Assembly: GCF_015471405.1 (NCBI RefSeq)
Contig: NZ_BLVZ01000015.1
Span: 62,001-126,000, forward strand
DNA from: Pseudomonas cichorii
GTDB taxonomy: Bacteria; Pseudomonadota; Gammaproteobacteria; Pseudomonadales; Pseudomonadaceae
Direction of reading: 5' to 3'
Length of the DNA: 64,000 bases
Below, in pieces: positions 54,640 through 62,441 of the stretch. The notes below the pieces were generated by a model. The model saw only the letters and a program-made list of their open reading frames with translations. It was not told where the DNA came from and ran no database searches. Made by a program: the position numbers and the translations under genes. Every line of letters begins with the position of its first letter. Position 1 is the first letter of the stretch.

Positions 54640-56442
54640 GTGGAATATCATATAACAGTCGGATTATTATTCGCGGCTTGGGCAACACTCGTCCTGACAA
54701 TTAAACGCTTAGCCCATCACGTCAGGGGAACAGGTGAAGTCAACATTTCTCTCCTATGGCTCATCATCGTCATTGCACCCAGCGCGTTTCTACCCTTTAA
54801 AGAGGCGATGTTTATTTTAATAGGCACATCGGTCTCACTGACCCTGGCAATTCAAACACGAAAATGGTTTTTACCTTTAACCAATACAATGGGCATAGCA
54901 GTCACGACCGTAGAGTATCTGCCCTTTTTCTTAATGCTGACAGCCCTCGTCATCCATTATGCCTCCCTTGAAATAGAGGGATCAATTGTTGTCGGAATAC
55001 TATTTTCATTTATTTATATGATGCTCACGGCCCCCTTCAAGCCTCTGTTAAATGTTCCTCAATTCAACATGCACTTCCCGAAAATGACACGCGCTCGCGA
55101 GCGGTTGGCAGAGCGCAGTGATTTCGACAGCGTGTGCGTCCATCTGCCCTCTTATTCAGAACCTCCCGAAGTCGTCAAAATGTCTATTGATGCCATTGCA
55201 AACAACTTGGGGAGACAGTCACATCTTTTGGTCATCGACAATAACACTAAAGATGAGCAGATCTGGCAACCGTTGGAAGCGCACTGTGAAGTCAAGGGCG
55301 AGTCCGTATCATTCAGGCATGTCGAAGGAATCACGGGTGCCAAAGCAGGTGCGTTGAACTATGCGCTTCGCCAGTCACCGTCTCATACAGAATTTATTGC
55401 CGTTGTGGACGCAGATTACATCGTGGAGTCAGCTTACTTTGAGGAGTATCAAAAGCTTTTCACGGACCCGGATATCAGCTATGTCCAACTCAGTCATGAC
55501 TATCATAGCTACGAAGAAAACGTTTTTTTGGCGGGGTCTTACTACACCTATACGCCCTACCCCAAAATGGTATTGCCTGCGCTGGATGAATATGACGCTG
55601 GCCTATCGATTGGAACCATGTGCCTGTTCCGTCGCGACGTTATTACTGAAATAGGCGGATGGGGTGAGTGGTGCTTGACAGAGGACTCTGAACTCACAAT
55701 AAGAATGGGGCTGGCGGGCTATAAGGGAAATGTGTTGGGCGATACGGCAGGACGCGGACTGTTGCCTGAAACATTTGAAGCCGTTAAGAAACAGATTTTT
55801 CGCTGGGCAGCAGGCCCGACACAACAGTTACTGCATCATTGGCGAGGCTATTTATCCGCGCTGACCCTAGGACAAATGAAATGGAATACTTTCATTTTGA
55901 TCATGCGTACCCATCTACACCGCTTCGCCATACCCTTGAACATGCTTATCGTCGTATTGGCGATAACGGTTTTCCCCGCATGGGCCGAGTCGGACATCCC
56001 TTTCAGTATACTGGTTTCATCCATCATATTCAGTGCGGCCCGCGTGGCACTGCTTTATGGTGACAAATGGATTACATTCCAGATGATGGGCGGCGTACGG
56101 GTCAAAGACTTCTTGAATAGTATCCTTATCGAGAATGCCTTGAGATGGACAAACATGTGCGGCTTCCTGGCACCGCTCGTGAAAATTTCCCTTCCATGGA
56201 ACAGAACCGAGAAATTCCCTAAAGCACGAGAATCAGGACGGATGTTGCGTTCGGTCGCAACCGAACTCAAGGTTGGCATATTTTTTGTTGCCCTGACGAT
56301 GGGAGGACTCATTAATTATTATGACGAGTTACCTAATTTAATAACCTTGGCAGGAATGGCTGGGCTCTGGACCGCTACAACCTTTCTAGGAGCGGGGTGG
56401 GCGGCTTATCTTTCCGAAAAATCACTACCGAAAAATTTATGA
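54640..56442 (+). CDS. Processive family 2 glycosyltransferase, BcsA/CrdS-like
   Basis: A 600-residue inner-membrane synthase. I choose the GTG at 54640 with TGGGAG upstream (TTG 54625 is the alternative). Three to four helices precede the catalytic domain. The processive GT2 residues are all present: VVDADY with D257/D259, LTEDSE with D349 and QIFRW at 385-389; RDVITEIGGWGEWCLTED precedes the TED motif. Three to four helices follow. This is the D,D,D,QxxRW pattern of cellulose, curdlan and related synthases. Curdlan (beta-1,3-glucan) is attractive given the GH81 neighbour, but the linkage cannot be read from sequence. Confidence 0.88.
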   Translation: MEYHITVGLLFAAWATLVLTIKRLAHHVRGTGEVNISLLWLIIVIAPSAFLPFKEAMFILIGTSVSLTLAIQTRKWFLPLTNTMGIAVTTVEYLPFFLMLTALVIHYASLEIEGSIVVGILFSFIYMMLTAPFKPLLNVPQFNMHFPKMTRARERLAERSDFDSVCVHLPSYSEPPEVVKMSIDAIANNLGRQSHLLVIDNNTKDEQIWQPLEAHCEVKGESVSFRHVEGITGAKAGALNYALRQSPSHTEFIAVVDADYIVESAYFEEYQKLFTDPDISYVQLSHDYHSYEENVFLAGSYYTYTPYPKMVLPALDEYDAGLSIGTMCLFRRDVITEIGGWGEWCLTEDSELTIRMGLAGYKGNVLGDTAGRGLLPETFEAVKKQIFRWAAGPTQQLLHHWRGYLSALTLGQMKWNTFILIMRTHLHRFAIPLNMLIVVLAITVFPAWAESDIPFSILVSSIIFSAARVALLYGDKWITFQMMGGVRVKDFLNSILIENALRWTNMCGFLAPLVKISLPWNRTEKFPKARESGRMLRSVATELKVGIFFVALTMGGLINYYDELPNLITLAGMAGLWTATTFLGAGWAAYLSEKSLPKNL

Positions 56443-56471
56443 CTTAACCAGCCCATACACTGCACTGAATC

Positions 56472-56500
56472 AGCAGTTGAGTTATTGACACTCAACTGCT
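56472..56500 (+). terminator. Terminator-like hairpin after the processive glycosyltransferase
   Basis: AGCAGTTGAGT at 56472-56482 pairs perfectly with ACTCAACTGCT at 56490-56500 across a 7-base loop, 30 bases after the gene. No clean T-run follows. Confidence 0.6.
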
Positions 56501-56722
56501 TGCGTAATGGGTAACGGCGGAGGCCTTGTATGATCTCCGTGAGCCTGGTGAGCCCCCAACGAAGCGGGAAGTGATCCGCTACTGGCGTCGCACATGCTCC
56601 AGGAAGACAGACGTCATCCATTGCTGAACGTCGGGTACGCACTTAAAATGCCATCGCTGAGAAGCTGTGAACGATCCGGCTTGCCAGTCAGACCTATCCG
56701 ACACTTTGAAATGGAATTTCGC

Positions 56723-57220
56723 ATGAGTGGCAAACCTGCTGCCCGCCTTGGCGACCCCACCAGCTGCCCACTGCCTGGGCACGGCACCAACCCGATCGCC
56801 AGCGGCTCCCCCGATGTAAACTTCGACGGCCTCCCCGCAGCCCGCATGACCGACAAATCCGCCTGCGGCAGCCCCATCACCGGCGGCGTCAGCTCAACGG
56901 TCTTCATCAACGGCCTCAACGCCGCGACAATCGACAGCACCGGTGCCCACGGCAACATCATCATTGGCGGCTCCGGCACGGTCATCATCGGCGACACCTT
57001 CGTCCCGGCCCCCTTCAGCGGGCTGCTGCCAATGCCCGTGCATTTCAGCGACAAGCTCAAACTCATCAACGAAACCACCGGCGAACCCATGCCCAACCAC
57101 GGCTACGCCATCCAACGCGCCGACGGCAGCATCGAAGAAGGCGTTAGCGATGCACAGGGCTTTACCCACATGATCAGCTCGCATCTGGCTGAAAACATCA
57201 AACTGTTTGTGGAAGATTGA
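56723..57220 (+). CDS. PAAR-domain protein with C-terminal extension (T6SS spike tip)
   Basis: A 165-residue protein started at ATG 56723 (MSGKPAARLGDPTSCP) with TGGAA upstream. Residues 5-95 are a PAAR domain (LGDPTSCPLPGHG ... SGSPDVNFDGLPAARMTDKSACGSPITGG ... GGSGTVIIGDTF). Residues 100-165 are an extension with FKLINETTGEPMPNHGYAIQRADGSIE, a small DUF-like beta domain common on Pseudomonas PAAR proteins. It would sharpen the T6SS spike and carry the lipase encoded next, whose ATG starts 3 bases after its stop. Its high GC contrasts with the lipase gene. Confidence 0.9.
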   Translation: MSGKPAARLGDPTSCPLPGHGTNPIASGSPDVNFDGLPAARMTDKSACGSPITGGVSSTVFINGLNAATIDSTGAHGNIIIGGSGTVIIGDTFVPAPFSGLLPMPVHFSDKLKLINETTGEPMPNHGYAIQRADGSIEEGVSDAQGFTHMISSHLAENIKLFVED

Positions 57221-57222
57221 AA

Positions 57223-57969
57223 ATGGCCGCTGAACAACAAGCAGAAGAGATTGTGCTTTCAAACGGGAAGAGAGCGTGTGTGGCGACGACGCATACGTTG
57301 ACGGCGGTTAATGATGCCGTAGTTAAAACGGTGCCGGTGGCAGAGAAGAAGGCGGTGGTGTTTTTTATTGGGGGAGCGGCGGATCAGGAGTCGTATTATT
57401 TTCAGGGGCCCTTTAAAAACGTTAACGATGCACAAGCCATTCTGGACAGTAAGGTTAAATATGCTAAAAATCTATTACCGAAATATATCAGCGAGGTGAA
57501 AAGCTATAAGCATGCAAAAGGTTCCAGCGATATCCAGAAGAATTTCATTGATAAAATACCTAACAAATCATGCCCGGTTTATATCGTGGGGCATAGCTTA
57601 GGCGGATGGAATGGGGCTCACCTATCAAGAATCCTGTCGGAGGCCGGTTATACCATTAAGTTCCTGGTCACACTGGATCCGGTAGGGGAAGGTCTTCTCG
57701 TATCGCTAGGCTCAGACATCTATATGTCAGAACCGTCACCCGTTGCTGAAACATGGATTAATATTCGGGCAAAATCCAGCAAACCCGATTCATCAGATGG
57801 TGTCGCGAGCTTTGGAGAACACTGGAATATAACTTCATGTCCAACGATAAATAAAACTGCTGACATACACCACTACGCAGCGAACAGAATGTTCATTGAA
57901 CCCGTTGACGGAACAAAATCCGCGTGCGATCTGATTTATGATTCAATAAACGGTATTTTTGGCCAATGA
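57223..57969 (+). CDS. Putative T6SS lipase effector (alpha/beta hydrolase)
   Basis: A 248-residue hydrolase. The triad is visible: S125 in VGHSLGGWNG, D152 in VTLDPVGEG and H216/H217 in ADIHHYAAN. This G-H-S-L-G elbow is that of lipases and Tle-type phospholipase effectors. The gene follows the PAAR gene by 2 bases and overlaps a lipoprotein gene (ATGA), the standard effector-immunity layout. It would be delivered on the PAAR tip and attack membrane lipids of rival cells. Fragments of close relatives lie at 38307 and 59410. Confidence 0.85.
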   Translation: MAAEQQAEEIVLSNGKRACVATTHTLTAVNDAVVKTVPVAEKKAVVFFIGGAADQESYYFQGPFKNVNDAQAILDSKVKYAKNLLPKYISEVKSYKHAKGSSDIQKNFIDKIPNKSCPVYIVGHSLGGWNGAHLSRILSEAGYTIKFLVTLDPVGEGLLVSLGSDIYMSEPSPVAETWINIRAKSSKPDSSDGVASFGEHWNITSCPTINKTADIHHYAANRMFIEPVDGTKSACDLIYDSINGIFGQ

Positions 57970-58481
57970 ACATATATCGTAGCTTCTTTTTTTTAAGCAT
58001 ACTCTTGTGCACCGCATGCGTAAAAACAGCACAAATACCGGTAGCTGACCTTAATCTTTTATCATTCGGACCAGCACCCAAATACCCTTACACTGTCACT
58101 TTCAGCTCAAGCGTGGATCTGCAGTATGCATTCAATGACTATGAAAATAGCAACCAATTAAACCCCAGCTTCATCTGCTCTCTGGATCCTGATGCACAAC
58201 TTACAGTAGAAGCCCCCATCAACATAGGTGCTACAGGACGAGTAGAGGCAAAAAGTTCAACAAGACCAAACTACATCTTCACCTCCGAGCTTATCTTTCG
58301 CTTTAACAATCCTGATGGCACTCAACGGGACTTAAACGACTTCGAGGCTTTTAAACCACTACTTGAGGCAAAGGAGTCAATCCCTTGCAGAGTATTCATA
58401 ACGGCGTATGGATATAAAGCCTACTACACCAATATACTTTTTATTCCCTCCAGACTCATTCTAGAGCAGATTAACAAGTGA
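57966..58481 (+). CDS. Immunity lipoprotein for the lipase effector
   Basis: A 171-residue lipoprotein. The signal MNIYRSFFFLSILLCTAC ends in a lipobox-like LCTAC. The mature part is beta-rich (YTVTFSSSVDLQYAFNDYENS) with a later cysteine pair possible (ICSLDPD, SIPCRVF). It overlaps the lipase stop by 4 bases. Periplasmic lipoproteins are the usual immunity to Tle effectors, because the toxin enters there. It is clearly homologous to the N-terminal part of the next gene. Confidence 0.8.
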   Translation: MNIYRSFFFLSILLCTACVKTAQIPVADLNLLSFGPAPKYPYTVTFSSSVDLQYAFNDYENSNQLNPSFICSLDPDAQLTVEAPINIGATGRVEAKSSTRPNYIFTSELIFRFNNPDGTQRDLNDFEAFKPLLEAKESIPCRVFITAYGYKAYYTNILFIPSRLILEQINK

Positions 58482-58570
58482 GAATCGCAAATGGCTATTC
58501 GTAGGTCCAGTACAAGAGTTAAAGTCTGCATAAAACCTAATCATTGACGCTAGCAACAGACTTTTAGCAC

Positions 58571-59407
58571 ATGAGCATATATCACTCTTTTATTTTCGCA
58601 ATAGCACTTTTATGTACCGCCTGCGCAAAAACGCCAAACATCCCACGCGCAGAGCTTAGGTTATCGTCTTTTGAGCGAGGCCCCAATAACCTTTATACGA
58701 TTGAATTTACCTCAAGCATTGACCTGATGCGCGCCTTCAACAATTACGAAAACAGCAACCAACAACGCCCAGTATTGACGTGCTCTCTGGATCGCGATAC
58801 ATACTTTTCTACAGATCATGTCATTAAAACAAAAGCCAGTGGCTTAGTAGAGGCAAAAAATCAAAGCAGGCTAAACCGCGACTTCACTTCCGAAGTGTAT
58901 TTTTCTTATTCCAACCAAAAAGGCAGCGAAAGCATTCTGAGGGAGTACGACGACATAAAAGCATTGATTGAGGACCAAGTATCAATCCCTTGCAAAGTCC
59001 GTCTCACAGCTTCATGGGGATACGATAGTTACTACACCAATACCTTCTTTATCCCATCAGCGCTAATACTGGAAAAAGTGAGAGAAAATAACTCAATCAC
59101 TGAAAGCCCCCTACCTACCGCGCAGCCATTTATTGCAGATCGCTGGCCTCCTACTTTAATATTCCCGGCGATTGGAATCCCTCTGCCTGCGCCTATCGTC
59201 ATCATCGACGACACCTTCTTCTCGGCCCCCTTCAGCGACAAGTTCAAACTCATCAACGAAACCACCGGCGAACCCATGGCTAACCACGCCTACGCCATCC
59301 AGCGCGCCGACGGCAGCATCGAACAAGGTGTCAGCGATGCTCAGGGCTTCACACATAGGGTGAGATCGCATGTGGCTGAGAGCATTAAAGTGTTTGCGGA
59401 AGATTGA
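58571..59407 (+). CDS. Chimeric gene: immunity lipoprotein fused to PAAR C-terminal extension
   Basis: A 278-residue frame. Residues 1-175 match the immunity protein just upstream (MSIYHSFIFAIALLCTACAKTPNIP, NNYENSNQ, SIPCKVRL, YYTNTFFIPSALILE). From about residue 205 the sequence becomes FFSAPFSDKFKLINETTGEPMANHAYAIQRADGSIE ..., matching the C-terminal extension of the PAAR protein at 56723, with the same shift to high GC. The PAAR domain itself is gone. It looks like a deletion fusion of one unit's immunity gene to the next unit's PAAR gene. Whether the fused tail harms immunity is unknown. Confidence 0.75.
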   Translation: MSIYHSFIFAIALLCTACAKTPNIPRAELRLSSFERGPNNLYTIEFTSSIDLMRAFNNYENSNQQRPVLTCSLDRDTYFSTDHVIKTKASGLVEAKNQSRLNRDFTSEVYFSYSNQKGSESILREYDDIKALIEDQVSIPCKVRLTASWGYDSYYTNTFFIPSALILEKVRENNSITESPLPTAQPFIADRWPPTLIFPAIGIPLPAPIVIIDDTFFSAPFSDKFKLINETTGEPMANHAYAIQRADGSIEQGVSDAQGFTHRVRSHVAESIKVFAED

Positions 59408-59409
59408 AG

Positions 59410-59535
59410 ATGGTTCGTTGAACAACAAGCAGAAGAGGTTGTGCTACCGAATGGGAGGACAGCACGTCTGGCGACGACCATTGACGGAGGTTAATGATGC
59501 TGTGGTTAAAACGGTGCCGGTGGCTACCGACTAGC
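59410..59535 (+). pseudogene. Remnant of a second lipase effector, N-terminal part
   Basis: The 120 bases after the chimeric gene match the first 120 bases of the lipase at 57223 (CAACAAGCAGAAGAGGTTGTGCTACC versus CAACAAGCAGAAGAGATTGTGCTTTC, and GACGGAGGTTAATGATGCTGTGGTTAAAACGGTGCCGGTGGC), with a one-base shift that gives a stop at codon 4 and a missing block near ACGACGCAT. The rest of the gene is absent. Confidence 0.75.
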
Positions 59536-60037
59536 ACAGGAAACTGCATCGGTTACGTATGCAGCCTCGCTATGCAGCATAAAGCGCGGATCACCAGCCT
59601 GCTGGCACAACCAGCACCATGCCATCGAGCTCATACTCATCTACCCGAAAGAAGTCGCCACATCCTGGCGCGTTCAACAAACTCGCGAAAGGCGTTACCG
59701 CCATAACCTCCTTGACTGATGCATTGCAGTGCTCGCCACAATTCTTCCGTATAGAGCCTCCCCTACTAAACATGTGAACCGTACGAATGAGGCGGTCATT
59801 GTTGATTTACCACCCATACGGCCTGAAAACGTCTGACACACACAAAAAAGGCCAATCGACAGAAAAATTCCCATCTATGTTTTTGCGCAAGAAAAAAAAA
59901 TTAACACCAAAAACGCATAAACTATTGATTTATATATAAATTTTACACATTTGCTTTCTCAAACAACATTATGATTTAACGCATAATTGAAAAAATGAGA
60001 AAATGCCACTTGCAAATTGATCGGGAGAAAAATTAGT
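59536..60037. other. Gene-poor region before the DUF5343-like gene
   Basis: About 500 bases without a recognisable gene. A minus-strand frame at 59591-59773 is short and matches nothing I know. From 59820 the region becomes strongly AT-rich (long A and T runs near 59880-59950), probably the promoter region for the next gene. Confidence 0.4.
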
Positions 60038-60124
60038 ATGGCCACATGCCAATCATTACAGAAGCATTCCAGACATGAACGAAAAAATTGTCCGGCCGCC
60101 ATACGCTTCGTACCGCAGCTTTGA
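60038..60124 (+). CDS. Possible 28-residue leader peptide
   Basis: ATG at 60038 has a good GGGAG 9 bases upstream, better than that of the next gene. The frame runs 28 codons to TGA at 60124 and overlaps the first 50 bases of the DUF5343-like gene in another frame. It may couple translation. No known family. Confidence 0.3.
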   Translation: MATCQSLQKHSRHERKNCPAAIRFVPQL

Positions 60125-60815
60125 AAGCCTCTTGAGCGAGCTGAAAGATCACGAGGTTATGCCTGCTGTGATTGACCGGAGCACCCTTCAAAAGCGCTCG
60201 GGCTCAGAACAATCGGCTCTACTCGCAACCTTTAAATGGTTTGATCTGATTGATGAAAAGCATGTCCCCACAGCTCTACTTGACTCGTATATAGCTGCTG
60301 ATCAGGAGCAAGCGAAATCATTACTTAAAGAAATGATCGAAAGTTCCTACACTTTTGTTTCTGACGGAACATTCAACCTTCGTAATGCAACATCAAATCA
60401 AATGGCAGATAAGTTCCGCCAGTACGATATTTCTGGATCAACACTTACAAAATCTGTCGCCTTTTTCCTTGCTGCCGCTAAAAGCGCGGGCATTTTCGTA
60501 AGCCCTCACGTAAAGGCACCATCAGCTCCAGGCGGGAACACAAAGAAAAAATCGCCAAAATCAATGCCAAGTCCTGTAGAACAACCTTTAGTTCATGGCA
60601 CGCAGCAGCAATCTTCTGCCCCCCATGCAAACTCCAAAATGATCCGCATTCCCATACCAATCATGGGCATGGACGATGGATCAATCAATTTGCCGGACAA
60701 TATGGATGCTAGGCAATGGGCATCAGTCATCAAGATGACTGAGTTCATTCTTCAAAACTATCGAGACACAATGGCAGCAACACCACCAGCAAAGGCAGAG
60801 GATGATTTGATATGA
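60075..60815 (+). CDS. DUF5343-like protein
   Basis: A 246-residue protein. Residues 1-145 follow the DUF5343 plan of two small helical domains: SFESLLSELKDHEVMPAVIDRSTLQKRSG, ALLATFKWFDLIDEKHVPTALLDSYIAA, then ISGSTLTKSVAFFLAAAKSAGIFVSPHVK. Residues 150-190 are a Pro/Ser/Lys-rich linker, followed by a short beta/helix end (IPIPIMGMDDGSINLPDNMDARQWASVIKMTEFIL). DUF5343 proteins are of unknown function and sometimes occur near defence genes. The start has a weak binding site; a leader ORF overlaps it. Confidence 0.65.
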   Translation: MNEKIVRPPYASYRSFESLLSELKDHEVMPAVIDRSTLQKRSGSEQSALLATFKWFDLIDEKHVPTALLDSYIAADQEQAKSLLKEMIESSYTFVSDGTFNLRNATSNQMADKFRQYDISGSTLTKSVAFFLAAAKSAGIFVSPHVKAPSAPGGNTKKKSPKSMPSPVEQPLVHGTQQQSSAPHANSKMIRIPIPIMGMDDGSINLPDNMDARQWASVIKMTEFILQNYRDTMAATPPAKAEDDLI

Positions 60816-61498
60816 GAAGAGGCTGCGCCATTTATGTCAATTCTGCCGACATAGATGGCCAATAAAAGAAACGCCCCGATTCAAGGTATCCATCTGTCTG
60901 AAGGACTTGAACCGAGGCGGTGGCAGACACCGCTTTCTCTCTGAGATTGGATGCTTCCTCTGACCCCTCTGGAAAAGGTAAATGGTCAAAGACAGCGTCA
61001 AATCCTGTGAAAAAGCTCGCGGCAAGGCAGTTGAGGGCGTCCCTCTACCGATTACCATTTGTGTCCTAGCGGCTGGAGTGTAGCACAACAAAGGTAATTT
61101 CCTATCGCCCTCACAAACCTGTGTACGAGGTGACGTATGTCTCCAGTCAAATCAGTGTTTGTGACTACATATACTCGGATGCGCTTCGGCCGCCTCGAGC
61201 GTGTGTGCTCCCACTGGCGTAGCAGCCCAATGTAGGACGCACCAGCCGGAGGAGATACTCCTCCGGCTTCTCCCGCAGGAAAGCCGCACAAAAACAATCC
61301 AAAGGGTGATCCCCCCAGAGTCTCGACGCAAAAGCAAATACTACCCGCGTTACAGATGCTTTTTGTACACAAAAGGAGTAGTAAAGATCTGATGAGCCAC
61401 GAGCTTTCATGATGCAGCACCTAGATTTACTAGCGCCATGCCATGCTTAATAAATTTTTCGGATGGTAAGACGTTAATTACAACGACTTATTAAGAAA
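60816..61498. other. Intergenic region with strong hairpin
   Basis: No gene I would support lies in these 680 bases; a minus-strand frame at 61052-61420 is not recognised. The main structure is an 11-base perfect stem, 61244-61254 with 61258-61268 (GCCGGAGGAG / CTCCTCCGGC), closed by a 3-base ATA loop. It lacks a T-run. Confidence 0.45.
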
Positions 61499-61611
61499 GG
61501 TGGCAACCCCACCAGCCACACCCCGGCACACAATGTTCCCGCTATGGCTGCTCCCTTCCGGGCCTGACCAGGTTGACGGGTAATCGTTGCGGGGGGACCG
61601 ATGGGGTCACC
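61499..61611 (-). ncRNA. ffs: 4.5S RNA of the signal recognition particle
   Basis: Read on the minus strand, the universally conserved apical loop is intact (ACCTGGTCAGGCCCGGAAGG, then GAGCAGCC), and the ends GGTGACCCCA and TGGGGTTGCCACC pair into the long SRP hairpin. The RNA binds Ffh to target membrane proteins for co-translational insertion. The ends are estimated from pairing. A promoter-like TTGTAA / TACAAT pair (on the minus strand, 61666-61671 and 61644-61649, 16-base spacer) lies upstream, so a short 5-prime leader is probably removed. Confidence 0.93.
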
Positions 61612-61643
61612 ATAACGACACTCGCCAGTCGGCGAGCCGCGCC

Positions 61644-61671
61644 ATTGTACCGGTCTGGCGCGAAGTTACAA
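61644..61671 (-). promoter_or_regulatory. Sigma-70-type promoter of ffs
   Basis: On the minus strand TTGTAA (61671-61666) and TACAAT (61649-61644) are separated by 16 bases. The predicted start is about 25 bases before the mature 4.5S RNA. Confidence 0.55.
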
Positions 61672-61733
61672 CCCGTAATCCAGGATAAAAATTCGAGATT
61701 GCTCAAGCACTTGTGTCACAAGGGCTGGGCGGG

Positions 61734-61762
61734 TTGCAGGGAGCGGGTTCGGGGCTTATAGT
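61734..61762 (+). promoter_or_regulatory. Sigma-70-type promoter of the C4-like RNA
   Basis: TTGCAG at 61734-61739 and TATAGT at 61757-61762 are separated by 17 bases, a good match to the consensus. A small hairpin TCGCTG-CATAT-CAGCGA at 61770-61786 lies just after the predicted start. Confidence 0.6.
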
Positions 61763-61870
61763 CGCGCCGTCGCTGCATATCAGCGATGGGGGTGTGGAAG
61801 CCCGGCCGTTAAGAGACACAGACGCATGTATCAGCAATCGGAAACCATCAGGAGCCCGACAGCTGTGTTA

Positions 61871-61946
61871 TGGCGGCTGTGTGCTGGGGCACCTTCGGGT
61901 GCGCCGGGTACTCTTACCGGTCTTCCACACCCGCACACAGCTGCCA
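61871..61946 (+). ncRNA. Structured RNA resembling C4 antisense RNA
   Basis: Three stems fold into a closed three-way junction. P1 pairs TGGCGGCTGTGTGC (61871-61884) with GCACACAGCTGCCA (61933-61946), one G-U pair. P2 is GCACC-TTCG-GGTGC (61889-61902). P3 pairs CCG-GGTA with TACC-GG (61904-61920) across CTCT. This matches my memory of the C4 antisense RNA first known from phages P1 and P7, where it blocks translation of a downstream small gene. A coding frame (61826-62062) also passes through it and is probably incidental. Confidence 0.55.
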
Positions 61947-62005
61947 CCCACTCATGTGGAAGTGAGTTTTTGGTAGCTATAACCCAAAAACAAGAGAAAT
62001 CAATC

Positions 62006-62062
62006 ATGTTCAAAATCACACCCAATCCCCCTGCCCTCACGCCCTGCGGAGGTGCAGCATGA
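62006..62062 (+). CDS. Short leader frame before the 91-residue protein
   Basis: ATG at 62006 starts an 18-codon frame (MFKITPNPPALTPCGGAA) whose stop overlaps the next ATG. The MFKITPNPP start resembles the beginning of small DUF6124/DUF3077-type Pseudomonas proteins, so it may be a true coupled leader or the detached start of that family. It lies 60 bases after the C4-like RNA, where the target of such an RNA would be. Confidence 0.35.
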   Translation: MFKITPNPPALTPCGGAA

Positions 62063-62334
62063 CCCGCTTTGTCCCGCTCAAAAGCAATAACACTGATAAC
62101 CCTGTGATGCATATCGACAGTCAGGCCCCACTGGATTTTCTGTTTGCCAGTGCTGACCGGCGTATTCGTATGGCTCGTCGCCTCTTGGAATGTCTGGACG
62201 GGGCCGATGACGCTGATGTGCGTTATATGGCCAATGCGGCGCTGATGCTGTTGAGCGATGGCTGTGATGCGCTGGATCTGGTGGAGAAGCAGGTGTTTCG
62301 GCCTGGGTTGGACAGGGCAGTGGTCAGGCATTAG
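62059..62334 (+). CDS. Small DUF3077/DUF6124-like protein
   Basis: A 91-residue protein with a disordered start (MTRFVPLKSNNTDN) and a helical core (PLDFLFASADRRIRMARRLLECLDGA, RYMANAALMLLSDGCDALDLVEKQV). The overall plan of one small helical bundle per protein is that of DUF3077/DUF6124 genes, which are common in Pseudomonas and follow C4-like RNAs. Function is unknown. The ATG overlaps the leader stop. Confidence 0.6.
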   Translation: MTRFVPLKSNNTDNPVMHIDSQAPLDFLFASADRRIRMARRLLECLDGADDADVRYMANAALMLLSDGCDALDLVEKQVFRPGLDRAVVRH

Positions 62335-62344
62335 CAGATTGGGG

Positions 62345-62441
62345 GCCTGGGTGATGCCGTCGCGGCCAAGGCCCCTCCCACAAGTGAGATGTATGCCTGA
62401 TTGATCGGTATTTCACGGTTTGTTCGCGAATGAATTCGCTC
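62345..62441. repeat. REP-type units before the metallopeptidase gene
   Basis: GTCGCGGCCAAGGCCCCTCC near 62357 repeats the arm found at 22358, and TTCGCGAATGAATTCGCTCC near 62424 repeats the arm at 23113. Both are single units here. A related GTCGCGGGCAAGCCCCCTCC unit lies near 63692. Confidence 0.75.

Noticed and set aside
38300..59600. Insertion sequences or integrase at the ends of the accessory region
   Set aside because: No transposase, integrase, tRNA target or direct repeat was seen, so the transfer mechanism is unknown.
59591..59773. Minus-strand 60-codon frame after the effector remnant
   Set aside because: Short, no known match; possibly a fragment of an unrelated gene but not supportable.
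60870..60960. tRNA-like stretch near GGACTTGAACC
   Set aside because: No complete T-loop, anticodon arm or acceptor pairing could be found.
61052..61420. Minus-strand 122-codon frame
   Set aside because: Hydrophobic start but no family recognised, no clear ribosome binding site, and it spans the strong hairpin; left as intergenic.
61826..62062. 78-codon frame through the C4-like RNA
   Set aside because: Most of it is dictated by the RNA stems; only the last part from the ATG at 62006 could be a real leader.
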